A stretch of 64,000 nucleotides of DNA from Streptomyces sp. T12. Lineage in GTDB: Bacteria; Actinomycetota; Actinomycetes; Streptomycetales; Streptomycetaceae. The notes below the pieces were generated by a model that ran no database searches, was not told where the DNA came from, and was given only the letters and a program-made list of their open reading frames with translations. Both the position numbers and the translations under genes were made by a program. Numbering within the stretch: the first letter of the stretch is position 1; the number at the start of each line of letters is the position of its first letter. This document shows, piece after piece, positions 56,705 through 64,000 of this stretch. The stretch covers positions 8,659,001-8,723,000 of the forward strand of contig NZ_CP117866.1 in the NCBI RefSeq assembly GCF_028736035.1, read 5' to 3'.

Positions 56705-58800
56705 CCGCCCCCGACCTGATCACGAGCCCCGACCTCGACGCGCTGTTCACCCCCCGCGGCATCGCCGTCATCGGCGCCTCCCGCGACCCGGCGAAGCTGG
56801 GCGCCGCGCTGGCCCGTTCGGTCACCGCTTTCCCCGGGCACGTGGCGCTGGTCAACGCCCGCGACCCGGAGCCCGCCGCCGGCATCTACCCGTCGGTCGA
56901 AGAGGCCGCCGCGCACGGCCCCGTCGATCTCGCCCTGATCTGCCTCCCGGCCAGGGCCTGCGCCGACGCCGTGGCCGCGGCCGCCAAGGCCGGGGCGGGG
57001 GCCGCCGTCGTGTACGGGGGCGGGTTCGCCGAGGCCGGACCGGAGGGCGAGCGGTACCAGCGGGAGCTGGCCGACGTCGTCGAGCGCACCGGCATCCGGC
57101 TGCTGGGCCCGAACACCTCCGGGTTCCTCGCGCCCGCTCACGGCCTCACTACGAGCTTCGTGCCGGGTGCGGCCGACGTACCCGCCGGCCGGATCGCCGT
57201 GGTGGCGGCCAGCGGGGGCGTCAACCACGCGCTGGCGTTCCTGCTCGGCGAGGCCGGGCACGGCGTGAGCCTCGCGGTCGGCCTGGGCAACAGCGCGGAC
57301 GTCACGACCGCCGATGTCCTCGACCACCTGGCCGCCGACCCGCACACCACGGCTGTGGCCCTGCACATCGAGTCCGTCTCCGACGGCCGCGGCCTGGCCG
57401 ACTCGGTCGCCCGGCTCACCACCACCCGCCCGGTCGTCGCGCTCGTCGTCGGCCGCCACGACATCGGCGCCTTCGCCGCATCCCACACCGGCGCCCTCGC
57501 CACCTCCTGGCGCACCACCCGCGCCGCCCTCGCCCAGGCGGGCGCCGTGCTGGTGGACGACGAACGCGAACTGGTCGACGCGGTGGGCGCCTTGTCCCTC
57601 GTACGACTGCCCCCGGCCGCCGATCCGGGGGTGGGCGTGGTGACGGCACAGGCAGGCCCGGGACTGCTGCTCCTGGACGACCTGCGGGGGCGCCGCGCCG
57701 CCGTGCCCGAGCTGACCGCCGACACCCGGCGCACGCTGGCGGACGTACTGCCCCCGCTGACCTACCAGGCCAACCCGGTCGACACCGGCCGCCCGGGCCC
57801 CGGCTTCACCGCCGTACTGGAAGCGGTGGCCGCCGACCCGGCCGTGGATCTGATCGCCGGGTACGCGCTGCACGAGCCCGGCGCCTTCGACCTGGTCGAG
57901 GCCGTGGAGACAGCCGGGGTGAGCGTGCCGATGGTGCTCGGAGTAGGGGGCGCGGGCGATGACGTACGGCGGGTTCGCCGCGCCCTCCTCGACCGGGGTG
58001 TCCCGGTGACCGGTGACCCGAGCGGGCTCGCCGCGATGACCGGCGCGCTGCTGGCCGACGCACGCGCCCGCAACCGTACGACGGCGGTGCCTGCCGTAGC
58101 GGTGCACGTGGAGGTCGGACCCGGCCCCTGGGACGAGGACCAGGCCAAGACGCTCCTCGCCGCGCTCGGCGTGCCGACCATGCCCCGCCGGACCTGCGCC
58201 GACCGCGCCGAGGCCCACCGGGCGCTGGCCGAACTGCCCGGCCCGGTGGCGGTCAAGCTGCTGGACGCGGCCGTGCTGCACAAGACCGAGATCGGCGGGG
58301 TCCGGCTCGGCGTGCGGACGCCGGAAGAGCTCGACGCGGCCCTGGACGCGATCGAGACGGCGGGTGGGCGCCGTTTCCTTGTGGAGTCGATGGCCCCGCC
58401 CGGCGTGGACCTCGTGGTCGGCGCCCGGCGCGATGCGGTGTTCGGCCCCATCGTCCTGGTCGGCCTCGGCGGCACCACCGCCGAAGCCCTGGCGGACGTC
58501 AGCATCCGGCTCGCCCCGCTGAGCGTGGCCGAGGCCGCCGCCATGCCCGCCGAGCTGGCCGGACACGCCCTCCTCGACGGCTGGCGCGGCGGGCCCGTAC
58601 TGGACCGGCCCGCGCTGGGAGAGGCGGTGGCGGCCCTGGGCGACCTGCTCGCCGCCCACCCCGAACTCGCCGAGATCGAGATCAATCCGCTGCGGATCAC
58701 CGCCCAGGGCCTTGTGGTGTTGGATGCTGTGTGTATCGCGGCGGAAACCACTGAGCCGCTGCAAGAGAAGGTGATGACTGATGGCCGCACCCATCAGTGA
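56701..58800 (+). CDS. sdgB: Salicylyl-CoA synthetase, ADP-forming acyl-CoA synthetase type
   Basis: This 699-residue protein of the NDP-forming acetyl-CoA synthetase type has a CoA-binding domain (RGIAVIGASRDPAKLGAAL), succinyl-CoA-ligase-like domains (VVAASGGVNHALAFLL, SHTGALATSWRT with the phospho-His), and an ATP-grasp C-terminus (PVAVKLLDAAVLHKTEIGGVRLG, VGLGGTTAEALADVSIRLAPL, IEINPLRI). With SdgA it should transfer salicylate to CoA. ATG at 56701 overlaps sdgC; the end overlaps sdgA by 20 bp. Role assigned by operon context with the sdg cluster of strain WA46. Confidence 0.88.
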   Translation: MTAPDLITSPDLDALFTPRGIAVIGASRDPAKLGAALARSVTAFPGHVALVNARDPEPAAGIYPSVEEAAAHGPVDLALICLPARACADAVAAAAKAGAGAAVVYGGGFAEAGPEGERYQRELADVVERTGIRLLGPNTSGFLAPAHGLTTSFVPGAADVPAGRIAVVAASGGVNHALAFLLGEAGHGVSLAVGLGNSADVTTADVLDHLAADPHTTAVALHIESVSDGRGLADSVARLTTTRPVVALVVGRHDIGAFAASHTGALATSWRTTRAALAQAGAVLVDDERELVDAVGALSLVRLPPAADPGVGVVTAQAGPGLLLLDDLRGRRAAVPELTADTRRTLADVLPPLTYQANPVDTGRPGPGFTAVLEAVAADPAVDLIAGYALHEPGAFDLVEAVETAGVSVPMVLGVGGAGDDVRRVRRALLDRGVPVTGDPSGLAAMTGALLADARARNRTTAVPAVAVHVEVGPGPWDEDQAKTLLAALGVPTMPRRTCADRAEAHRALAELPGPVAVKLLDAAVLHKTEIGGVRLGVRTPEELDAALDAIETAGGRRFLVESMAPPGVDLVVGARRDAVFGPIVLVGLGGTTAEALADVSIRLAPLSVAEAAAMPAELAGHALLDGWRGGPVLDRPALGEAVAALGDLLAAHPELAEIEINPLRITAQGLVVLDAVCIAAETTEPLQEKVMTDGRTHQ

Positions 58801-60451
58801 GGGAACGGTTCCCTGGCCGAAGGCCGACGCCGACCGCTACACGGCGGCCGGATACTGGGCGGGCCGCCCGCTGGGCGACCTGCTGCGCGAGAGCGGAGAC
58901 CGCACGCCGGACGCGACCGCGCTCGTCGACGGCGACCTCCGCCTGACGTACACCGAACTCGCCGACCGCGCCGACGCGTTGGCGCTGCGGCTGCTCGATC
59001 TCGGCCTCGCCCCCGGTGACCGGATCGTGGTCCAGCTGGCCAACGGCTGGGAGTTCACCGTCCTGACCTGGGCCTGCCTGCGCGCCGGGATCGTGCCGGT
59101 GATGGCCCTGCCCGCGCACCGCCGCCTCGAACTGGCCTACCTCGCCGCGCACTCCGAGGCCGCCGCCATCGCCGTACCCGACCGGCTGCGCGACTTCGAC
59201 CACCAGGCACTCGCCCACGAACTCGGCAAGGAGATCACGGGCCCCGGGCACGTCCTGGTCGCCGGGGACGACGTCGGCCCCGGCAGCGTGGACCTGCGCG
59301 CCCTGTGCACGCCGGGCACGGACCCGGCAGCCGACCGGGCCCGGCTGGACGCGGCCGCGCCCGACAGCCGCGATGTGGCCGTGTTCCTGTTGTCGGGCGG
59401 TACGACAGGCCTGCCCAAGCTGATCGCCCGCACCCACGACGACTACGCGTACAACGCACGGGCGAGCGCCGAGGTCAGCGCGGTCGACCACGAGTCCGTC
59501 TACCTGGTGAGCCTGCCCGCCGGGCACAACTTCCCGCTGGCCTGCCCCGGCATCCTGGGCACCCTGCTGGCCGGCGGCCGGGTGGTGATGCTGCCCAGTC
59601 CCGAACCGGTCCGCGTCTTCGACACCGCCGCGGCCGAGGGGGTCACGCACACAGCCGTCGTCCCGGCCGTCGCCGGACGCTGGCTGGAGCACGCCGAGCA
59701 GCACGGCGCCGAACAGCTGAGCAGCCTGCGCGTCCTCCAGGTCGGCGGATCCCGACTCGCCGACGAACTGGCCCGCCGAGTACGCCCGGTGCTCGGCGCG
59801 ACGCTCCAGCAGGTGTTCGGCATGGCCGAGGGCCTGCTCAACTACACCCGCCTCGACGACCCCGAGGACGTCATCTGCACCACTCAGGGGCGCCCCATGT
59901 GCCCCGACGACGAGGTGAGACTGGTCGACGAACTCGACCAGGACGTCCCCGACGGCGAGCCCGGCGCCCTCCTCACCCGCGGCCCCTACACACCGCGCGG
60001 CTACTACCGCGCCGCCGAGCACAACAAGCGGGCGTTCACCGAGGACGGCTGGTACCGCAGCGGCGACATCTGCCGCCGTACGCCCGACGGCAACCTCGTC
60101 GTCGAGGGCCGGGACAAGGACATGATCAACCGCGGTGGGGAGAAGGTCTCCGCCGAGGAGGTCGAGAACCTCGTCTACCAGCTCACCGACGTCAGCCAGG
60201 TCGCGGCCGTGGCGATGCCCGACGCCACCCTGGGCGAGCGCGTCTGCCTCTACGTGGTCGCCGGGCCGGGGCACCCGTCGCCCGACCTGGCCACGATCCG
60301 CGCGGCGATGGAGGAGGCAGGCGTGGCCCGCTTCAAGCTGCCCGAACACCTGGTGTGTGTCGAGGAGTTGGCGTCCACGAAGGTGGGCAAGATCGACAAG
60401 AAGGCGCTGCGGGCGGACATCGCGGAGCGCCTGGGGAGCCGTACGTCATGA
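58781..60451 (+). CDS. sdgA: Salicylyl-AMP ligase (EntE/DhbE-like)
   Basis: This 556-residue aryl-acid adenylating enzyme has phosphate loop LLSGGTTGLPKLIARTH, motif YVRPVLGATLQQVFGMAEGLLNYTRLDDPED, hinge GRDKDMINRGGEKVSAEEVE and catalytic Lys in TKVGKIDKKALR. It resembles 2,3-dihydroxybenzoate/salicylate-AMP ligases of siderophore pathways but sits in a catabolic operon, so the adenylate is handed to SdgB for CoA transfer. It overlaps sdgB and is coupled to the isomerase gene. Confidence 0.93.
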   Translation: MAAPISEGTVPWPKADADRYTAAGYWAGRPLGDLLRESGDRTPDATALVDGDLRLTYTELADRADALALRLLDLGLAPGDRIVVQLANGWEFTVLTWACLRAGIVPVMALPAHRRLELAYLAAHSEAAAIAVPDRLRDFDHQALAHELGKEITGPGHVLVAGDDVGPGSVDLRALCTPGTDPAADRARLDAAAPDSRDVAVFLLSGGTTGLPKLIARTHDDYAYNARASAEVSAVDHESVYLVSLPAGHNFPLACPGILGTLLAGGRVVMLPSPEPVRVFDTAAAEGVTHTAVVPAVAGRWLEHAEQHGAEQLSSLRVLQVGGSRLADELARRVRPVLGATLQQVFGMAEGLLNYTRLDDPEDVICTTQGRPMCPDDEVRLVDELDQDVPDGEPGALLTRGPYTPRGYYRAAEHNKRAFTEDGWYRSGDICRRTPDGNLVVEGRDKDMINRGGEKVSAEEVENLVYQLTDVSQVAAVAMPDATLGERVCLYVVAGPGHPSPDLATIRAAMEEAGVARFKLPEHLVCVEELASTKVGKIDKKALRADIAERLGSRTS

Positions 60452-61164
60452 CCGACACCGACCGCCATGACCTGACCGTCACCCTGCCGTGGATGCGCGA
60501 GGGCACGGCCCTGCTGTCGGCCGTGACCGACCGCCTCACCGACGGGGACCTGCACGCCCCCAGTGCCCTCCCCGGCTGGACCCGCGCCCACGTCATCGGC
60601 CACGTCGCCCGCAACGCCGAGGCACTCACCCGCCTGGCCACCTGGGCACGCACCGGTGTCCCCACCCCGATGTACGGCAACCGCGAGCAGCGCGCCGCCG
60701 AGATCGAGTCCTCGGCGACGCTGCCCCCTGAGGTCCTGCGGGCCCAGCTGAGGTCCACGGCCGGGGAACTGGAGAAAGCCCTGGCCGCCCTTGACGCGAC
60801 GACCTGGCAGGCGGAGGTCAAAAGCGCCCTGGGACGTGCCATCCCCGCCGCCGAGGTTCCCTGGATGCGCGTACGCGAGGTATGGCTGCACGCCGTCGAC
60901 CTGGCATCGGGAACGACCTTCACGGACCTCCCCGCCCCCCTGGTCGACACCCTGCTCGACGACGTGACCGCCACGCTGTCCACCCGCCCCGCCTGCCCGG
61001 CGGTCCGCCTCGCCCCGACCGACCGGGACCGCACCTGGGAGTTCGGCCCGACGACGGCCGAAGCGCCGGCCGTGGCCGAGGCGCCGGCCGCGGAGTTGCT
61101 GTCCTGGACGACCGGCCGCGCGCCCCGGTCCGTCGCGCCGGTGACCCTGCCGCCTTGGCTGTGA
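60448..61164 (+). CDS. Maleylpyruvate isomerase, mycothiol-dependent (DinB-like)
   Basis: This 238-residue protein is of the MDMPI/DinB family: LPGWTRAHVIGHVARNAEALTRLATWA (metal His), PMYGNREQRAAEIE, PAAEVPWMRVREVWLHAVDL (second His) and a C-terminal domain WEFGPTTAEA...LLSWTTGRA. It isomerises maleylpyruvate to fumarylpyruvate using mycothiol, completing the gentisate pathway. It overlaps sdgA (ATGA) and ends the operon. Confidence 0.93.
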   Translation: MTDTDRHDLTVTLPWMREGTALLSAVTDRLTDGDLHAPSALPGWTRAHVIGHVARNAEALTRLATWARTGVPTPMYGNREQRAAEIESSATLPPEVLRAQLRSTAGELEKALAALDATTWQAEVKSALGRAIPAAEVPWMRVREVWLHAVDLASGTTFTDLPAPLVDTLLDDVTATLSTRPACPAVRLAPTDRDRTWEFGPTTAEAPAVAEAPAAELLSWTTGRAPRSVAPVTLPPWL

Positions 61165-61374
61165 CGACACTGGACAGCGCGCGACCCCGGGGCGGCGAAG
61201 GCCGGCGGCGGAACCCGTCCGAAGCGTGTTGCGCCTGTGCGACCTTCGCGCGCGGGACCTGTTGTCGGTGATGCGCCGCAGGACTGGCGGGCGTTGCCCG
61301 GAGCGCCGAACGGGAAGCCAGGTGGATTCGTTGCGGGAGATGCAAGACGTGGGCCGGCATTCGTTTGTCCCCTG

Positions 61375-61524
61375 ATTCTCCCCAGCGTCCGCCGATGCCC
61401 AAGAGACCTGGCCAGGTGCTTGTCGGGGGCAGGGCGAGGAGATCACCCGCATCACTTCTCGCGCTACGCGGCCCATTCTCCCCACGCGCTCCCCAACGCG
61501 GCCCATTCTCCCCAGATTCTCCCC
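61375..61524. repeat. ATTCTCCCCA repeats, 10-bp-phased
   Basis: Exact ATTCTCCCCA occurs at 61375, 61475, 61505 and 61515 (intervals 100, 30, 10). The middle two sit in a 19-bp direct repeat, ACGCGGCCCATTCTCCCCA, at 61466 and 61496. The paired 10-bp form also occurs at 48840-48860 beside the IS remnant. They lie in the 385-bp gap before the recombinase genes and may be recombinase binding sites. No gene is seen in 61165-61549. Confidence 0.55.
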
Positions 61525-61549
61525 AGGGAGCGGCTCGTGGCAGAGCCAG

Positions 61550-62017
61550 ATGTCGGCCATGGTGGTACCCGCGACGCAGAGCCTTGTTCACGGTACGTTA
61601 TCGACGGCCTCGGATTGTCCAGGCCAGCTGTCAGGGCACGTGGCCCGCACAGGGTGTACCACTGGCCGTTGGTCCACCGATATCGCGACCACCTGGCAGC
61701 GCGACGAAGTGCCTGGGGCCGCCGCCTTCGACTACGTGTTCATCAACCTGCTCGGCCCCTATGGGGGGAGGTCGATGACGTATTCCAACGCAAGACAGAT
61801 CATCGAACGCATCGGACTCCGCTGCGGATTCCGCGCCCGTCCGCACATGATGCGCCACACGGCCGCCACCCGATGGATACGCGGCGGGGTCGATCCGGAT
61901 GTTGTGCAGACGATTGTGGGCCACGTCTCGTCCGCGAGCACGGCTGTCTATTTGCATGCGACGGACGACGACCTGCGCGCTGCTGTGGAACTCGCCGCCG
62001 CGGGAGCCGACCGGTGA
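61550..62017 (+). pseudogene. Tyrosine recombinase, C-terminal catalytic half (truncated)
   Basis: From about 61680 the frame encodes DYVFINLLGPYGG, NARQIIERIGLRCGFRARPHMMRHTAATRWIRGG, VVQTIVGHVSSASTAVYLHA. It has the HxxR (HMMRH), Gly-His and catalytic Tyr of tyrosine recombinases. The core-binding domain and the first catalytic Arg are missing; the first 43 residues of the frame are not homologous. Its TGA overlaps the GTG of the next recombinase (GTGA). Probably a Tn554 TnpA-like partner that lost its 5' part. Confidence 0.75.
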
Positions 62018-64000
62018 ACGCGATACTCTCAGCGGTCCCGGTACGTCGTGAGGCCGACCGCCCGGACTGGGGCGGATGGCTGGCCACCCGGCTGGATCCG
62101 CGCTGGCGGCACGGAGAGTGGGATCCCGAGACGAATGTCTTCACCGGCTCGGTGGGCAATCCGCTGACGGCGGCTCACCCCTGCCGAGTCATGCGCTGCC
62201 CGGCAGTCGTGGAGTCGTTCAACAGCTACTGCTCGGGATGCACTCACGACCGGCGGAGGAAGGGGGAGCCGCCGGACTTCGCATCCACGCACCTGCCTGG
62301 GGCTCGCCACGGCAACCAGCACGGGGGCATCAACCGAGGGATCGGCAAGACGCAGTTCGCGTTGGGGCCGGTGTCAGCGACAGTACGCACCGAGATCCTT
62401 TACGCGCTCCAGCAGCGCGACCAGCTGGATGTCATCCTCGTGCCCGGCCGCATCCGTGCCCTTATCGCCTGCCTCCCGGGCGGTCTTGGCTCGCTGCTCG
62501 ATCTCGCCCCCCGGTTTCCCGGAGACCTTGGACAAGCTCCGCCGGGCCGGCTGGTCGGGCTGATCGCCGGAAAACGCCGCGAGTACCGGGCCACCTCCGG
62601 AACCATCGACTTCGCAGTGCTGCGGCAGACGTGGCTACGCGAGATCGCCAAGGAGTACGGGCGGCAGACGCGGCCCACCGTTCTTGAGCTCCGGGCTGCG
62701 GTGCAGGCGGCAGCCATCGCCTCGGCCGCACTCGCCTCCAGACCGAACGGGGAGAACCCGCACAAGCTGCAGCTGGCGGACATGAGCGCCATCGTCGATG
62801 GGTTCCGGACCGCCCACAACCCGAAAAGCGGCAAGCCGTACGGCAGTAAACACCGCCGCTCCCTGCTCGGCCACTGGCGCAGCCTCCTCGACCGCACCCG
62901 CCTGCTCGGCCTCATGGATCAGATTCCTGGCGCCTTCGCGCTGTCCCCGGCCTTTCATCAGCTGGAGACCCCGGAGGAAGACGCCGAGGACGACATCGGC
63001 CGCGCGATCCCCGAGCACGTCATCGCCGAGCTCGACCAGCACCTGCACCTGATCGGCACCAGCTACGAGCGCCAAGGCTGGACCGCCGACGACTACACGC
63101 AGATGTACACCGCGTACTACCGGATCGTGCGCGACACCGGCCGCCGCCCGGAAGAAGCGGCCCGCCTCCGACGCGGCTGCGTCCAGCGTGTCGACGGCAA
63201 ACCCACCCTCATCTACGACAACCTCAAACGCCGCCGCTACGGGCGCCGCCTTCCCACCACCGAGGACACAGCACGCGACATCGAGACATGGGAGAAGAAG
63301 CTGTCGGGTCTTCCCGTGCGCGCACTCGCACAGGAATGGCTCTTCCCCGCCCCGGGCCCGAACCGCACCCGTCGCGGCCACATGTCCGCGCACCACTTCT
63401 CTGCCAAGATCTTCCGGACTTGGGTGGACAGCATCCCCGTCCTGCTCGACGAGGGGCTCGACGAGCACGGCAACCCCATGCCGTACGACCGCGCGGAGAT
63501 CGTTCTCTACGGATTGCGGCACGCCTACGCACAACGGCACGCCGACGCCGGCGTGCCCGTGGATCACCTGCGCGAGCTGATGGACCATCGCGAAACCGAC
63601 ACCACTATGGGCTACTACAAGGTCTCCCTGGAGCGGAAACGCAAAGCCATCGAGACCGTCGCCCGGCTGACCATCGACCGGCACGGCAACCCCCACAGCT
63701 ACGGTGACGCACTGGCCTACGAGGGCCAGACCGTCGCGGTCCCCTACGGAGGCTGCAGCGAACCCAGGAACGTCAAGGCCGGCGGGCAGCACTGCCGCAT
63801 CCGCTTCCAGTGCGCCGGCTGCGACTTCTACCGCCCCGACCCCTCCTACCTGCCGGCCCTGGAGCAGCAGGTCGCCGAGCTGCGGGCCGACAAGGAAGCA
63901 GCCCTGGCCATGGGCGCCGCCGACTGGGTCATCCGCAACTTCGACGACCAGATCGCCGGCTACAACAAGTCCCTCACTCAGATGCGGCACACCCTGGAGG
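62014..64000 (+). CDS. Long tyrosine recombinase, Tn554 TnpB-like (3' end beyond window)
   Basis: From GTG 62014 the frame is open to the window edge (662 codons). The N-terminal 250 residues include a Cys cluster (SFNSYCSGCTHDRRRKG). The catalytic domain has TGRRPEEAARLRRG (first Arg), LYGLRHAYAQRHAD (HxR), ELMDHRETDTTMGYYKV (His and Tyr). After it comes a C-terminal CRIRFQCAGCDFYRPDP Cys motif and a coiled coil (ALEQQVAELRADKEAAL). Length, Cys motifs and coupling to a second recombinase fit TnpB of Tn554-type elements. All catalytic residues are present, so this partner may be active, while the upstream one is truncated. Confidence 0.85.
   Translation, partial: MNAILSAVPVRREADRPDWGGWLATRLDPRWRHGEWDPETNVFTGSVGNPLTAAHPCRVMRCPAVVESFNSYCSGCTHDRRRKGEPPDFASTHLPGARHGNQHGGINRGIGKTQFALGPVSATVRTEILYALQQRDQLDVILVPGRIRALIACLPGGLGSLLDLAPRFPGDLGQAPPGRLVGLIAGKRREYRATSGTIDFAVLRQTWLREIAKEYGRQTRPTVLELRAAVQAAAIASAALASRPNGENPHKLQLADMSAIVDGFRTAHNPKSGKPYGSKHRRSLLGHWRSLLDRTRLLGLMDQIPGAFALSPAFHQLETPEEDAEDDIGRAIPEHVIAELDQHLHLIGTSYERQGWTADDYTQMYTAYYRIVRDTGRRPEEAARLRRGCVQRVDGKPTLIYDNLKRRRYGRRLPTTEDTARDIETWEKKLSGLPVRALAQEWLFPAPGPNRTRRGHMSAHHFSAKIFRTWVDSIPVLLDEGLDEHGNPMPYDRAEIVLYGLRHAYAQRHADAGVPVDHLRELMDHRETDTTMGYYKVSLERKRKAIETVARLTIDRHGNPHSYGDALAYEGQTVAVPYGGCSEPRNVKAGGQHCRIRFQCAGCDFYRPDPSYLPALEQQVAELRADKEAALAMGAADWVIRNFDDQIAGYNKSLTQMRHTLE

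Noticed and set aside
1..64000. CRISPR arrays, rRNA and tRNA genes
   Set aside because: No direct repeats with unique spacers, no tRNA-like cloverleaf with TTCGA loop and no rRNA-like sequence was noticed; a tRNAscan/CM search was not possible.

Overview
This is a high-GC actinobacterial window, most likely Streptomyces. Supporting signs are GC-rich third codon positions, ATGA/GTGA translational coupling, GTG starts, a mycothiol-type maleylpyruvate isomerase, F420/FMN-type enzymes, a DrrA-like ABC exporter, PaaX, JadR1-like and KdpDE regulators, and many TetR, IclR and XRE remnants. No rRNA, tRNA or CRISPR array was seen. Strand, start and frame statements come from reading the sequence. Functions are by family recognition, with no database search.

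Layout. (1) 0-4 kb: the 5' part of a secreted Lys/Pro repeat protein on the minus strand, running off the left edge, then a run of broken genes (transporter, sensor kinase, TetR, FAD hydroxylase, IclR) around one intact TetR gene. (2) 4-17 kb, minus strand: a compact biosynthetic operon of a highly reducing type I PKS (KS-AT-DH-MT-ER-KR-ACP), a single-chain aldehyde dehydrogenase-cytochrome P450 fusion, a free acyl carrier protein and a fatty acyl-AMP ligase. It looks like a lipid-primed reduced polyketide pathway and is the most novel-looking system here. (3) 17-20.4 kb, minus strand: a ribbon-helix-helix regulator, a DUF4097 protein and a DrrAB-type ABC exporter. Phased TGGYGCCA repeats lie at and upstream of the regulator start. 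(4) 20.7-34.1 kb, plus strand: a potassium island with an orphan kdpD, a KimA-type K+ importer, a 27-residue membrane peptide, kdpFABC, kdpE and a second kdpD. The promoters of kdpD, kimA and kdpF each carry 11-bp-spaced GTCAA-type repeats, suggesting one KdpE regulon.

(5) 34.2-40.8 kb: an oxidative pathway of ferredoxin, P450, VOC protein, SDR, DHA2-type MFS exporter and SnoaL-like protein around an atypical OmpR/JadR1-like regulator. Two promoters share four exact 11-bp-period direct repeats, and two share an AT-rich box. (6) 41-46.8 kb: a NarL-type two-component system, a Tat-exported solute-binding protein and a decayed oligopeptide ABC transporter. (7) 46.8-49.9 kb: IS5-type remnants that coincide with the ends of a flavin reductase and an acyltransferase, one intact LLM monooxygenase and a CorA remnant. 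(8) 49.9-61.2 kb: a complete salicylate-to-gentisate-to-central-metabolism operon (sdg type) with transporter, esterase-like hydrolase and PaaX regulator. (9) 61.3-64 kb: phased ATTCTCCCCA repeats, then a truncated tyrosine recombinase and the first 662 codons of a long Tn554 TnpB-like recombinase running off the right edge.

Two catabolic or homeostatic systems (salicylate, potassium) look complete and coherent. The left end, the 44-50 kb zone and the right end look like recombination-prone accessory DNA.
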